A DNA stretch of 64,000 nt, taken from assembly GCF_021172065.1 (NCBI RefSeq), contig NZ_CP087880.1:2580583-2644582 (forward strand), read 5' to 3'. The first letter of the stretch is position 1, and every line of letters starts with the position of its first letter. A model generated the notes under the pieces. The model did not search any database, was not told the origin of the DNA, and was given only the letters and a program-made list of their open reading frames with translations. Origin of the DNA: Pseudocitrobacter corydidari (lineage in GTDB: Bacteria > Pseudomonadota > Gammaproteobacteria > Enterobacterales > Enterobacteriaceae). Of the stretch, positions 11,076 to 24,928 are shown one piece after another. The translations under genes were made by a program, and so were the position numbers.

Positions 11076-11699
11076 TCAATTACGATGGGTCAGGATGGAG
11101 TCGACCAAACCGTACTCTACCGCCTCTGAAGCAGACAAGAAGCGATCGCGTTCGGTGTCGCGTTCGATCTGCTCAAGAGATTGACCCGTGTGGTGAGCCA
11201 TAAGTTCATTCATGCGCCCTTTCACTTTCAGGATTTCACGAGCGTGGATTTCGATATCCGTCGCCTGACCCTGATAGCCGCCCAGCGGCTGGTGAATCAT
11301 GACGCGCGAGTTTGGCAGGCAGAAACGCTTGCCTTTCGCCCCTGCGGTCAGCAGGAATGCGCCCATGGACGCCGCCTGGCCCATACAAATGGTGCTCACG
11401 TCCGGCTTGATGAACTGCATGGTGTCATAAATCGACATCCCGGCGGTGATGACGCCGCCTGGGGAGTTAATGTACAGGTAAATATCTTTTTCCGGGTTTT
11501 CCGCTTCCAGAAACAGCATCTGCGCTACGATCAGGTTCGCCATGTGGTCTTCCACCTGGCCGGTCAGAAAGATAACGCGCTCCTTAAGAAGACGGGAGTA
11601 GATATCAAAAGAACGTTCACCGCGTGAGGTCTGTTCGATGACCATCGGCACCAGGGCCATATGGGGTGCAAAGTTATCTCGTTCGCCACTGTATGACAT
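11076..11699 (-). CDS. clpP: ClpP protease proteolytic subunit
   Basis: 207-residue serine protease precursor with a short self-cleaved propeptide. Catalytic Ser in [11 protein letters not shown], His in [10 protein letters not shown] and Asp in [11 protein letters not shown] form the ClpP triad. Assembles as a double heptamer capped by ClpX or ClpA. First gene of clpPX, with a sigma-32 promoter about 110 bp upstream. Confidence 0.98.
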   Translation of the reverse strand: MSYSGERDNFAPHMALVPMVIEQTSRGERSFDIYSRLLKERVIFLTGQVEDHMANLIVAQMLFLEAENPEKDIYLYINSPGGVITAGMSIYDTMQFIKPDVSTICMGQAASMGAFLLTAGAKGKRFCLPNSRVMIHQPLGGYQGQATDIEIHAREILKVKGRMNELMAHHTGQSLEQIERDTERDRFLSASEAVEYGLVDSILTHRN

Positions 11700-11806
11700 T
11701 TCCGTCTCCTGGATAAAAAAATGAAACCTGCTGTACTGCCTGCTCTGCTGTACTCATAGTACCTTGTGGACGGTTTACCAGCCATCGCAGCTAATACTTC
11801 CCCTTT

Positions 11807-11834
11807 TATGGGGACGAATCCACCCTATTTCAAG
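11807..11834 (-). promoter_or_regulatory. sigma-32 heat-shock promoter of clpPX
   Basis: Minus strand: perfect CTTGAAA (11828-11834), 14 bp spacer, CCCCATA (11807-11813). This is one of the closest matches to the RpoH consensus in the window. Confidence 0.9.
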
Positions 11835-11906
11835 CATAACAATATTTTGCCGTTACGCTAACACCGAAACTGTGTTTTATCACGCTTACGCTGTCTATCA
11901 GTGCGA

Positions 11907-11942
11907 TAAAAAAAACCCGCTGCCGGAAGGCAACGGGTTTTT
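11907..11942 (-). terminator. rho-independent terminator of tig
   Basis: Minus strand AAACCCGTTGCC-TTCC-GGCAGCGGGTTT followed by a run of T, 29 bp after the tig stop. Confidence 0.9.
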
Positions 11943-11970
11943 GCTCAAACTTTAAACGCAGGAGGCGAAA

Positions 11971-13278
<1,308 letters not shown>

Positions 13279-13407
13279 TCAAAAAAATCACAGTGCTCGG
13301 TCAACTCTGAGTTTTGCCTCGCAATACCGGGATGTTCTCTTTAAATCAGATTCACATTCCGTGTCGCCAGAATCATCCCGAAGACATTCCGAAAAATAAG
13401 ACGCGCA

Positions 13408-13436
13408 TTATAGCGGCATCACTGATATGAGTCGAG
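13408..13436 (-). promoter_or_regulatory. sigma-70 promoter of tig
   Basis: Minus strand TCGACT (13431-13436), 17 bp spacer, perfect TATAAT (13408-13413), about 140 bp upstream of the tig ATG. Besides this promoter and the bolA terminator, the 337 bp gap 13270-13606 shows nothing else recognisable. Confidence 0.6.
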
Positions 13437-13526
13437 AACGGTTGTTATGCCTGGATGCGGCTTTTTTCACAATTCCCGGCGAATTTTTGTCTGAAAAAGG
13501 TCAAACAGGTCCATTTTTCAGACAAA

Positions 13527-13551
13527 ACAAAACGGCCCGCAGGCCGTTTTC
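13527..13551 (-). terminator. rho-independent terminator downstream of bolA
   Basis: AAAACGGCC-CGCA-GGCCGTTTT, a perfect stem with A and T runs on both sides, so it could act in either direction. It lies 56 bp after the bolA stop. Confidence 0.8.
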
Positions 13552-13606
13552 TCATAAATCTGTACGCAACATACTGGAAAAGTTCCGTTAGTTGCAAATG
13601 CCTTTT

Positions 13607-13924
13607 CTACGCGAGACTGCCCGCGCCACGACAAGGTGGTGATGCGACGACTGTATCCTGTAACCCCTCCCACTCTTTACGCGTGTAGGTGTGCAACGCC
13701 AGGGCGTGCACCGTGGAAGCCAGCTCCTCCGTTAAAGTGCCATAGATCATGCGATGGCGATTGAGAAAACGTTCACCGGTGAAACGATCGCTGACCAGCA
13801 CCACTTTGAAGTGGCTTTCAGAACCCGCCGGCACGTTGTGACGATAGCTCTCATCCGTCACTTCGAGGAACACTGGTTCGAACGCTGCCCTTAATTTTTC
13901 TTCTATATGTTCACGTATCATCAT
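13607..13924 (-). CDS. bolA: BolA, morphology regulator / iron-sulfur trafficking protein
   Basis: 105 residues of the BolA/IbaG family. Contains the conserved core [18 protein letters not shown] and [15 protein letters not shown]; His and Cys residues of the family bind 2Fe-2S clusters with monothiol glutaredoxins (Grx4). It also acts as a stationary-phase transcription and morphology regulator. The start is a double ATG. Followed by a terminator and preceded by a gearbox-like -10 element. Confidence 0.95.
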   Translation of the reverse strand: MMIREHIEEKLRAAFEPVFLEVTDESYRHNVPAGSESHFKVVLVSDRFTGERFLNRHRMIYGTLTEELASTVHALALHTYTRKEWEGLQDTVVASPPCRGAGSLA

Positions 13925-13970
13925 GAAGTTACTCCTCCGACAACGTTGAGATGCCGTCTATCCCTTTAAA

Positions 13971-13979
13971 TGTTAGCCG
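13971..13979 (-). promoter_or_regulatory. gearbox-like -10 element of bolA
   Basis: Minus strand CGGCTAACA, close to the CGGCTAGTA -10 of the E. coli bolA gearbox promoter read by RpoS, about 47 bp upstream of the bolA start. I could not identify a convincing -35. The rest of the 298 bp bolA-yajG gap shows nothing clear. Confidence 0.4.
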
Positions 13980-14222
13980 CTTTTACCGTTTCCATTACAC
14001 AAAGACAACAAAAAATTAGCGTTTGTCTGATGTGAACCGGCAAACCAATGGCGTTAACTGCCTTCTCACGCCTTTTACGCCTCACGCCGAGGTCATTGTT
14101 GCGGCGCAAGGTTATAAAACGCACAACACGATGAATTTACATGCATTGCCTACTTCCCCTTGCCGTTGGCGATGTTATGATGGCGGGAATTTTCAGTAAA
14201 CAATGCGTTTGAGAGCCTGAAC

Positions 14223-14801
14223 ATGTTAAAAAAAATCCTCTTTCCCTTAGTAGCACTGTTTATGCTGGCAGGTTGCGCCACGCCGCCGACCACCATTGAA
14301 GTGTCACCTAAGATGACTCTGCCGCAGCAGGATCCCAGCCTGATGGGCGTAACCGTCAGCATCAACGGCGCTGACCAGCGTCAGGATCAGGCGCTGGCCA
14401 AAGTCACCCGCGACAACCAGCAGGTCACCCTGACTGCCTCTCGCGACCTGCGCTTCCTGTTACAAGAAGTGCTGGAAAAACAGATGACCGCGCGCGGTTA
14501 TATGATTGGGCCTAACGGCGCGGTCGACCTGCAGATCATCGTCAGCAACCTGTACGCTGATGTCTCTCAGGGCAACGTGCGTTACAACATCGCGACCAAA
14601 GCCGATATCGCCATCATCGCGACCGCGAAGAACGGCAACAAAATGACTAAAAACTATCGCGCCAGCTACTCCGTAGAAGGTGCGTTCCAGGCATCGAACA
14701 AAAATATCGCTGATGCGGTGAACAACGTTCTGACCGATACCATTGCCGATATGTCTCAGGACACCAGCGTCCACGACTTTATCAAGCAAAACGCGCGTTA
14801 A
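14223..14801 (+). CDS. yajG: outer-membrane lipoprotein YajG
   Basis: 192 residues. Signal peptide with lipobox LAGC and lipidated Cys18; Ala/Thr after Cys predicts outer-membrane sorting. The body is the YajG lipoprotein family domain of unknown function. First gene of the yajG-ampG pair, 47 bp before ampG with a hairpin between them. In E. coli this pair sits next to bolA, as here. Confidence 0.92.
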   Translation: MLKKILFPLVALFMLAGCATPPTTIEVSPKMTLPQQDPSLMGVTVSINGADQRQDQALAKVTRDNQQVTLTASRDLRFLLQEVLEKQMTARGYMIGPNGAVDLQIIVSNLYADVSQGNVRYNIATKADIAIIATAKNGNKMTKNYRASYSVEGAFQASNKNIADAVNNVLTDTIADMSQDTSVHDFIKQNAR

Positions 14802-14811
14802 TCCCACTAAA

Positions 14812-14836
14812 CTGACCCGACGCCACGTCGGGTCAG
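14812..14836 (+). other. intercistronic hairpin yajG-ampG
   Basis: Perfect 10-bp inverted repeat CTGACCCGAC-GCCAC-GTCGGGTCAG without a downstream T run. It is therefore more likely an mRNA-stabilising or attenuating hairpin than a full terminator. Confidence 0.5.
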
Positions 14837-14848
14837 TGCTATAAGAAC

Positions 14849-16324
14849 ATGTCCAGCCATTATTTACGTATTTTCCAACAACCTAAATCGGCCATTCTGC
14901 TGATTCTTGGTTTCGCCTCCGGTTTACCCCTTGCGCTGACCTCCGGGACGCTGCAAGCGTGGATGACCGTCGAAAACATCGATCTGAAAACGATCGGCTT
15001 CTTCTCGCTCGTCGGCCAGGCTTACGTCTTTAAGTTTCTCTGGTCGCCGGTGATGGACCGCTACACGCCGCCGTTCCTGGGCCGCCGCCGCGGCTGGCTG
15101 CTAACCACGCAATGTTTGCTGTTAATCGCGATTGCCGCGATGGGCTTCCTGGAGCCTGCCTCGCAGCTGCGCTGGATGGCGGCGCTGGCGGTGGTGATCG
15201 CCTTCTGTTCCGCTTCGCAAGATATCGTCTTCGATGCCTGGAAAACCGACGTGTTGCCTGCGGAAGAACGCGGGGCAGGCGCGGCAATCAGCGTGCTCGG
15301 CTATCGCCTGGGGATGCTGGTTTCCGGCGGTCTGGCTCTGTGGCTGGCCGATAAATGGCTGGGCTGGCAAGGCATGTACTGGCTGATGGCGGCCCTGCTG
15401 GTACCCTGTATTATCGCCACCCTGCTCGCGCCGGAGCCCAGCGATGTCATTCCTGTGCCGCGCAGCCTGGAACAGGCCGTTGTTGCGCCGTTAAAAGATT
15501 TCTTTGGTCGCAACAATGCGTGGCTGATTCTGCTGTTGATCGTGATGTACAAGCTGGGCGATGCCTTCGCCATGAGTCTGACCACCACCTTTTTGATTCG
15601 CGGCGTCGGTTTTGATGCCGGTGAAGTCGGGATGGTGAACAAAACCCTCGGCCTGTTCGCCACCATTGTTGGCGCATTGTACGGCGGCGTGTTAATGCAG
15701 CGCTTAACGCTGTTCCGGGCGTTGCTGATTTTCGGCATCCTGCAAGGCGCATCGAACGCGGGTTACTGGCTGCTGTCGGTCACCGATAAACATCTCTTCT
15801 CGATGGGCGCGGCGGTATTCTTTGAAAACCTGTGCGGCGGGATGGGAACCGCGGCGTTTGTCGCGCTGCTGATGACGCTGTGTAACAAGTCGTTCTCAGC
15901 CACCCAGTTCGCCCTGTTATCGGCGCTTTCTGCCGTGGGCCGCGTCTACGTGGGGCCTATCGCCGGTTGGTTCGTTGAAGCACACGGCTGGCCGACCTTC
16001 TATCTGTTCTCGGTTGTCGCCGCCGTTCCGGGAATTTTACTGCTGCTTGTCTGCCGCCGGACTCTGGAATATACCCAGCAAACCGAACAGTTTATGCCGC
16101 GCAGCACCTTCAGCGGGGGCTATCGCTTTGCCCTGCGTCTGTTGCTCATTGGCGCACTGTTGTTAGGCGCGTGGCTTATCATGCTGATAATCGATGCGCT
16201 GGATCTGGCGTCACTCCCCTTCTCGACCAGCGTTCTGGAAGCCGGGGCATTGATTGCCATTGCCGGGGTTTTAGTCGGTTGCGTTCTCGATTATCTGGCG
16301 CTACGTAAAACGCATCAGATGTAA
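14849..16324 (+). CDS. ampG: muropeptide MFS permease AmpG
   Basis: 491-residue inner-membrane permease importing GlcNAc-anhydroMurNAc peptides for cell-wall recycling; supplies the signal for AmpR-controlled ampC in species that have it. Starts MSSHYLRIFQQPKS, with about 14 hydrophobic helices and the early motif GFASGLPLALTSGTLQAW (TM1). Last gene of the yajG-ampG unit, followed by the cyo control region. Confidence 0.97.
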   Translation: MSSHYLRIFQQPKSAILLILGFASGLPLALTSGTLQAWMTVENIDLKTIGFFSLVGQAYVFKFLWSPVMDRYTPPFLGRRRGWLLTTQCLLLIAIAAMGFLEPASQLRWMAALAVVIAFCSASQDIVFDAWKTDVLPAEERGAGAAISVLGYRLGMLVSGGLALWLADKWLGWQGMYWLMAALLVPCIIATLLAPEPSDVIPVPRSLEQAVVAPLKDFFGRNNAWLILLLIVMYKLGDAFAMSLTTTFLIRGVGFDAGEVGMVNKTLGLFATIVGALYGGVLMQRLTLFRALLIFGILQGASNAGYWLLSVTDKHLFSMGAAVFFENLCGGMGTAAFVALLMTLCNKSFSATQFALLSALSAVGRVYVGPIAGWFVEAHGWPTFYLFSVVAAVPGILLLLVCRRTLEYTQQTEQFMPRSTFSGGYRFALRLLLIGALLLGAWLIMLIIDALDLASLPFSTSVLEAGALIAIAGVLVGCVLDYLALRKTHQM

Positions 16325-16520
16325 ATCATGCGAGTCCTTTGTAATCACGATATGTAATTATTTTGGACTCCCATGAACCAACTGGGTAATTTGTTGTTTC
16401 GTGCCTTTTAGAATTCTGGAAATTACTGGAACCAATAAAAAACACTTTATTTCGTTAACCGATTCAGCATCCACACTATTATTTTTCTTTTACTGATTTG
16501 TCGCTTATTTGATGATTAAT

Positions 16521-16530
16521 TGTTAATTAT
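16521..16530. promoter_or_regulatory. ArcA box upstream of cyo
   Basis: TGTTAATTAT is a full match to the ArcA-P core WGTTAATTAW, in an AT-rich tract (16450-16560). ArcA represses cyo under low oxygen in E. coli. Apart from this box and the promoter at 16706, the 459 bp gap 16325-16783 shows no gene. Confidence 0.6.
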
Positions 16531-16705
16531 TTGTATATTATTGACAATGGTTATACCAATTGACATTTCATATCATCCTTTTATCCCTCTTTCGTTATAA
16601 CACCCACCAAATCGGCGATCCGCCTGAAAAATAGACACAATTGGCAACATATGTGACATCAACGGCAGAACCCAGTAACAGATAACTGACAGAGAGCCAT
16701 TCGCA

Positions 16706-16734
16706 TTTACAGTAATGTAACTTTCCCGTAAAAT
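16706..16734 (+). promoter_or_regulatory. sigma-70 promoter of cyoABCDE
   Basis: TTTACA (16706-16711), 17 bp spacer, TAAAAT (16729-16734), 50 bp before the cyoA ATG. The ArcA box lies about 190 bp upstream. Confidence 0.55.
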
Positions 16735-16774
16735 ACCCACACGCTTTAAGCGCCACCAAACCCCGTGGAATTGA

Positions 16775-20342
<3,568 letters not shown>

Positions 20343-20343
<1 letters not shown>

Positions 20344-20672
20344 TGAGTCATTCTACCGATCACAACGGCGCATCCCACGGCAGCGTGAAGTCCTATATGA
20401 CGGGCTTTATCCTGTCCATCATCCTGACGGTTATTCCGTTCTGGATGGTGATGACGGGTTCAGCGTCGCCGGCGGTGATTCTGGGAACCATTCTGGTAAC
20501 GGCGGTGGTGCAGATTCTGGTACACCTGGTGTACTTCCTGCACATGAACTCGAAGTCTGACGAAGGCTGGAACCTGACTGCGTTTGTCTTCACCGTGATC
20601 ATCATTGCCATCGTGGTTGTAGGCTCCATCTGGATTATGTGGAACCTGAACTACAACATGATGGTTCACTAA
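20343..20672 (+). CDS. cyoD: cytochrome bo3 ubiquinol oxidase subunit IV
   Basis: 109 residues, three membrane helices, the small subunit aiding CuB and subunit assembly. The start [13 protein letters not shown] was chosen because the ATG overlaps the cyoC stop by one base; the open frame extends 27 codons further upstream but that part overlies the cyoC reading frame. Confidence 0.96.
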
Positions 20673-20683
20673 GAGCGGCGAGT

Positions 20684-21574
20684 ATGATGTTTAAGCAATA
20701 CCTGCAAGTAACGAAACCAGGCATCATTTTTGGCAACCTGATCTCCGTGATCGGCGGTTTCCTGCTGGCCTCCAAGGGCAGCATCGATTACCCGCTGTTT
20801 GTCGCGACGCTGATTGGCGTGTCTCTGGTGGTCGCCTCGGGTTGTGTATTCAACAACTACATCGATCGTGACATCGACCGTAAGATGGAACGTACGAAAA
20901 ACCGAGTGCTGGTCAAAGGACTGATGGCGCCTAAAACGTCGCTGGTCTACGCCACCTTGCTGGGTATTGCTGGCTTCATGCTGCTGTGGTTCGGCGCTAA
21001 CCCGCTGGCCTGCTGGCTGGGCGTGATGGGGTTTGTGGTTTATGTCGGCGTTTACAGCCTGTACATGAAACGCCACTCCGTCTACGGCACCCTGATTGGC
21101 TCTCTCTCCGGCGCTGCGCCGCCGGTGATTGGCTACTGCGCGGTGTCCGGTACGTTTGACAGCGGCGCGGCTATCCTGCTGGCGATTTTCAGCCTTTGGC
21201 AGATGCCTCACTCCTACGCCATCGCGATTTTCCGCTTCAAGGATTATCAGGCGGCGAACATTCCGGTTCTGCCGGTGGTGAAAGGCATTTCAGTGGCGAA
21301 GAACCACATCACGCTGTACATCGTGGCGTTTGCTATCGCTACCCTGATGCTGACGCTTGGCGGCTATGCAGGTTATAAATACCTGATCGTTGCGGCGGCC
21401 GTCAGCGTGTGGTGGCTCGGCATGGCGCTGCGCGGTTATAAAGTGGAGGATGATAAAGTCTGGGCGCGTAAGCTCTTCGGCTTCTCCATCATCGCCATCA
21501 CCGCGCTCTCTGTAATGATGTCCATCGACTTTATGGTCCCGAACTCCCAAAGCCTGCTGACGTACGTCTGGTAA
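20684..21574 (+). CDS. cyoE: protoheme IX farnesyltransferase (heme O synthase)
   Basis: 296 residues, UbiA-type prenyltransferase with about nine membrane helices. Adds a farnesyl group to heme b to make the heme O used by CyoB. The prenyl-diphosphate motif [15 protein letters not shown] is near 70-84. Starts with ATGATG 11 bp after cyoD. Last cyo gene, followed by a strong terminator. Confidence 0.97.
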   Translation: MMFKQYLQVTKPGIIFGNLISVIGGFLLASKGSIDYPLFVATLIGVSLVVASGCVFNNYIDRDIDRKMERTKNRVLVKGLMAPKTSLVYATLLGIAGFMLLWFGANPLACWLGVMGFVVYVGVYSLYMKRHSVYGTLIGSLSGAAPPVIGYCAVSGTFDSGAAILLAIFSLWQMPHSYAIAIFRFKDYQAANIPVLPVVKGISVAKNHITLYIVAFAIATLMLTLGGYAGYKYLIVAAAVSVWWLGMALRGYKVEDDKVWARKLFGFSIIAITALSVMMSIDFMVPNSQSLLTYVW

Positions 21575-21589
21575 GGTTTGAAGGATGTG

Positions 21590-21615
21590 AAAAAACCCGC
21601 TGCGGCGGGTTTTTT
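21590..21615 (+). terminator. rho-independent terminator of the cyo operon
   Basis: AAAAAACCCGC-TGCG-GCGGGTTTTTT, perfect stem with T run, 15 bp after the cyoE stop. Confidence 0.92.
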
Positions 21616-21640
21616 ATTGCTGACAATGTGCGTTTTGTTC

Positions 21641-21724
21641 TTGCCGGATGCGGCGTACAAAACCTTGCGAATTCAATATATTGTACAGACCTTGTAGGCC
21701 TGATAAGCGTAGCGCATCAGGCAA
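21641..21724. repeat. REP elements after cyoE
   Basis: A partial unit (TGCCGGATGCGGCGTACAA) is followed by a full unit (TGTAGGCCTGATAAGCGTAG ... GCGCATCAGGCAA). Confidence 0.7.
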
Positions 21725-21747
21725 TGTTGCGTTGATCATCAGTCTCA

Positions 21748-21772
21748 AACTCGCTGCGGCGGGTTTTTTTAT
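21748..21772 (+). terminator. second copy of the cyo terminator
   Basis: AAACTCGC-TGCG-GCGGGTTTTTTT repeats the cyoE terminator sequence, including the following ATTGCT, with one C-to-T change in the left arm that still allows a wobble pair. It probably arose by a roughly 155-bp local duplication. Confidence 0.6.
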
Positions 21773-21780
21773 TGCTCGCC

Positions 21781-21812
21781 GTAGGCCGGATAAGGCATCG
21801 CCGCCATCCGGC
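21781..21812. repeat. REP element
   Basis: GTAGGCCGGATAAGGCATCG followed by CCGCCATCCGGC; one complete REP unit at the edge of the accessory block. Confidence 0.75.
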
Positions 21813-21849
21813 GTTTTTACGGCAAGTGGAAAGAAAATCCCCCGGGCCT

Positions 21850-22235
21850 GTGAAAATGTGTTCGCCCTTATCCAGATATTCCTTCGCATAGTGCAATCCG
21901 CCTCAACGTACTGCCATTGGCATACATCAGCCCCAGATTCGACCAGGCGCCAGCAGCGCCTCACCCTCTCCCTGTGCAGCGGCTAACGTAAACCATTTTA
22001 AGGCTTCCTGAATATCCGGCGTTGTATAGTATCTGGGCTGATAATATTCCCAACCCAGCAATGCCTACGCTTGCGCATCGCCATTATTGGCCATATCGCG
22101 CAGTTCAATCATAAGGTTAGGACCAGGTTCTTTAAGCACTCCCTGATCATACAACTCGCGCGCTTTTCCTTCTGCCAGACAACCTGATGACAGCATCAGG
22201 CTACAAAGCAGTAAAATCCTATTATTGAATTTCAC
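21850..22235 (-). pseudogene. decayed Sel1-repeat secreted/lipoprotein gene
   Basis: Minus strand from GTG at 22235 with ribosome site AAGAGG. The first 57 codons give a signal peptide with lipobox-like LSSGC, then a helical segment ending GDAQA. An in-frame TAG (22065-22067) interrupts a Sel1 repeat that continues ALLGWEYYQPRYY and TPDIQEALKWFTLAAAQGEG. Further down the match needs frameshifts: WSNLGLMYANG, then QYVEADC, then YAKEYLDKGEH each in another frame. The last pieces parallel YTNGQYVQTDC and the following AADYFDQGQ of the intact Sel1 protein at 23282-24736, so this looks like a degraded paralogue. It would have been the third gene of the minus-strand set. Confidence 0.75.
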
Positions 22236-22257
22236 CTATTGCCTCTTAAAAGCTAGC

Positions 22258-23238
22258 TTACTTTAACTCCCATAACTTACGCGTTTCGACTTTAAGCTCG
22301 GGTAAGCCACTATTTTCATCAATATCCACATCCGTCACTTTTACCATTCCTGGATGCTGAGCATCTGGCTGGAAGAGCGCATCAGCCGTAGTACCTTCCT
22401 GAAGGCTAATATGCATTGAGAAAGAAGGCATTGTTTTAATCCATTGCCCCTGCTGGATGTCGTAGAGATAAACCACTCGCCATGCACTACTCCACCAGTC
22501 GGGGATCAGCGCAACGCGATCGCGGCCACTTCCATCCAGATCTTTTATGGTTTCAACAGCCCCTACCAGGCACTGCCTTATTTTCACGGGCTGTATCTTA
22601 AGGTTGCTATTCCACAAGTTGCACTGACATGCGTAGGAACCATCCTCATCACCCAGACATGCGCCGCCTGTAAGCGGATTCTCTTCCGTCATCCAGGCGT
22701 AGCTGCTGTTTTTGCCATCAAACTTTCCTTTTGCAACGAGATAAGCGAGATCTTTGTTTTGATTGGCCTGCGTAATATTGTCCGTTTCACTGACAATTCG
22801 CCACCCATTAGCCCCCTTTTTAACTAAAAATTCAGCGGGATAGTACTGTTGTTTGTCACTGGTTAATCCAGCCTGTTTAACAAAATTTACACGCAGAATA
22901 TCGGTATTCTTATCGATGTCGAAACGGTCATAGATTTGTATTTTTATTTTATCAACAATACTTTGATCATATTGTTTATTTTTATTAAGGAAATCATGAA
23001 TATTAGAAATAACGGTTTGTGAGGTCATTTCCTCGCCATACCACTTCACTTTGTCAGCATAAAGAGAATCTGATTGCACGCCTTTTTCGGCATTCAAAAC
23101 AGCATTCCACCGGTAAATCAATGCGCTAATTTGCTGTTCATCCGCTGGCGTGATTGTCCTTTGCGCAAAGGCGGTTGGTATGGAACACAGCAGGAGTAAG
23201 CATATGCTCCAGAATTTAATACTATTCGTAAACACCAT
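22258..23238 (-). CDS. secreted protein with NTF2-like N-terminal region, function unknown
   Basis: 326 residues. Cleavable Sec signal peptide (about 1-25, ending AFAQ). Residues about 30-145 (EQQISALIYRWNAVLNAEKG, ... VKWYGEEMT..., FLVKKGANGWRIVSE) have the helix-then-sheet pattern of NTF2/SnoaL-like domains. The C-terminal half has CLGDEDGSYACQCNLW and DLDGSGRDRVALIPDWWSSAWRVVYLY, two pieces suggesting an FG-GAP/VCBS-like beta domain with four cysteines. No catalytic signature recognised. Starts 43 bp after the upstream Sel1 gene on the same strand and 22 bp before the pseudogene. AT-richer than the core genes, suggesting acquisition. Confidence 0.75.
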   Translation of the reverse strand: MVFTNSIKFWSICLLLLCSIPTAFAQRTITPADEQQISALIYRWNAVLNAEKGVQSDSLYADKVKWYGEEMTSQTVISNIHDFLNKNKQYDQSIVDKIKIQIYDRFDIDKNTDILRVNFVKQAGLTSDKQQYYPAEFLVKKGANGWRIVSETDNITQANQNKDLAYLVAKGKFDGKNSSYAWMTEENPLTGGACLGDEDGSYACQCNLWNSNLKIQPVKIRQCLVGAVETIKDLDGSGRDRVALIPDWWSSAWRVVYLYDIQQGQWIKTMPSFSMHISLQEGTTADALFQPDAQHPGMVKVTDVDIDENSGLPELKVETRKLWELK

Positions 23239-23281
23239 CGTAATCCTTTCAAAAATGTTTAATTAAAACCATCTTGTAATC

Positions 23282-24736
23282 TTACTGGACCAGCGTCAAA
23301 CTTCCCGCCTTTAATAAATCTACATCTTTGTCATTAATTTTTGCCGTCGCATGGGTCATTTCAAAGGTCAGCTCACCACAAAACGCGTTATCCTCAATAT
23401 GCAGCAACGTGGATTGACTTAACGAATTATGTTCATACCCTTCCAGGTTGCGATTGAGCGTATTCATGCCAAACGGAGCAAACGACGCGCTATCTGTCAG
23501 TACCGCGCCTTTTCGATTTTTGATGTTTAAACCCACACGCATGTTGGCAACTTCGCCAATACGGTTAGTATCAACTTGCAGATGGAGCTGGCAGGCGTAG
23601 CTATCGTTTTTACCACCGGTAAATGTGCCGACCTGTTTAAACGTCAGCACAGGCAGCTCATTACTTCCCTTTTCGCGGGCCTGCTTATCTTTTTCACAGA
23701 TGGCTAAAAAGCCGTCAATACGCCCCACCCTGCTCTGCCCTTGATCAAAATAGTCTGCGGCCAGTTTGCAGTCGGTCTGCACATATTGTCCGTTGGTATA
23801 CATCCAGGCCAGATAACGCCACGCAATGGCGCTCCCCTGCTCTTTCGCCGTATCAAAAAGCTGGAATGCTTTGACATAATCAATATCAACCTGTTCGCCA
23901 AGATAATAAATCACGCCGAGATTGATTAATGCCTCTTTGTTACCCTGCTTCGCTGCCCGTTCATACCATTTGAGCGCTTGCTGAATATCCGGTTTAACGC
24001 CCTTCTCTCCCGTTGCATATAAAATCCCGAGGATATTCTGGGCGTCAGGCTGGCCCAGTTCCGCCGCCTTACGATACCACTTCATTTTAAACGAATCTTT
24101 ATTATCAACATTAATGAACCCGGCATCATAAAGCTGGCCGACCAGAAAAGTAATGTCAGGATCGTTATCTTTCGCCCAAAATTCAGCAATATTCAATACA
24201 TCTGATTTTGAGAAGCCCAGACGATTCATTAGAAGTTCATTTCCCGTATTGACATAACTCATCACCATCTGGAGAAAGGCAAAACGCTTTGCCGGATCTT
24301 TCATTGCCGCATCTTTCGCAGAATAGATCTCATCAATGAGTTCATTAAGCGTTGCCGCGTCAACGTGGATATTCTCTTTATTTACTTTATCGGCGAGCAC
24401 CTGGGCGCGGGTTGCATTCTGGGCAACGCCTTGCCCGTACTGATAGAAATAGCGTGCATTGTAGCAGCCGTAGTTACCACCGAGATCGCAGGCTTGTTCG
24501 TAGTAGCTCAATGCTTTTTCAACCTCAACAGGCACCGAAACACCGTATTCATACACGAAACCCAGCGTGGCGAGCGCTTCAGGGTCTTTCGCCTTAGCCA
24601 GCGCCTGAAGCCCGGCCAGCGCTTTAGTCTCGCCGCTGGCAAGTGTAAGATAATATCCCTCAGCATCATCGGCAGCCTGGCATACCACGGAAACTGACAA
24701 TACTAAAAACAACCAATTCCATTTATTTATCAACAT
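23282..24736 (-). CDS. secreted Sel1-repeat (SLR) protein
   Basis: 484 residues. Sec signal peptide (about 1-22, ending CQA-A). At least five Sel1-like repeats, for example ALATLGFVYEYGVSVP, DAQNILGILYATGEKG, EALINLGVIYYLGEQVD and IAWRYLAWMYTNGQYVQ, in residues about 45-350. A beta-rich C-terminal domain follows (about 370-484: GKNDSYACQLHLQVDTNRI...). Sel1 repeats form alpha-solenoids for protein-protein contacts. The start at 24736 has AAGGGCGAG before it; an ATG 11 codons upstream would put charged residues ahead of the signal peptide. First gene of the minus-strand set; role unknown. Confidence 0.85.
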   Translation of the reverse strand: MLINKWNWLFLVLSVSVVCQAADDAEGYYLTLASGETKALAGLQALAKAKDPEALATLGFVYEYGVSVPVEVEKALSYYEQACDLGGNYGCYNARYFYQYGQGVAQNATRAQVLADKVNKENIHVDAATLNELIDEIYSAKDAAMKDPAKRFAFLQMVMSYVNTGNELLMNRLGFSKSDVLNIAEFWAKDNDPDITFLVGQLYDAGFINVDNKDSFKMKWYRKAAELGQPDAQNILGILYATGEKGVKPDIQQALKWYERAAKQGNKEALINLGVIYYLGEQVDIDYVKAFQLFDTAKEQGSAIAWRYLAWMYTNGQYVQTDCKLAADYFDQGQSRVGRIDGFLAICEKDKQAREKGSNELPVLTFKQVGTFTGGKNDSYACQLHLQVDTNRIGEVANMRVGLNIKNRKGAVLTDSASFAPFGMNTLNRNLEGYEHNSLSQSTLLHIEDNAFCGELTFEMTHATAKINDKDVDLLKAGSLTLVQ

Positions 24737-24854
24737 CCACTCGCCCTTGAATTTATTTTTTGATGACACGAATTAGATTTAAATTATATTTAAAGAGATT
24801 TATATTCACCCGACAGATATTTACACAATCGAAATCGAGGGTAATAAACCACAG

Positions 24855-24886
24855 AAAAATAACACTTCTACCGATCGTAAAAGTGT
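24855..24886 (-). terminator. probable terminator of the IclR gene
   Basis: Minus strand stem ACACTT...AAGTGT followed by TATTTTT, about 43 bp after the IclR stop. Confidence 0.45.
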
Positions 24887-24928
24887 ATTCCCATCAAAAA
24901 ATACATTTATTTACTGGACTGAACGAAA

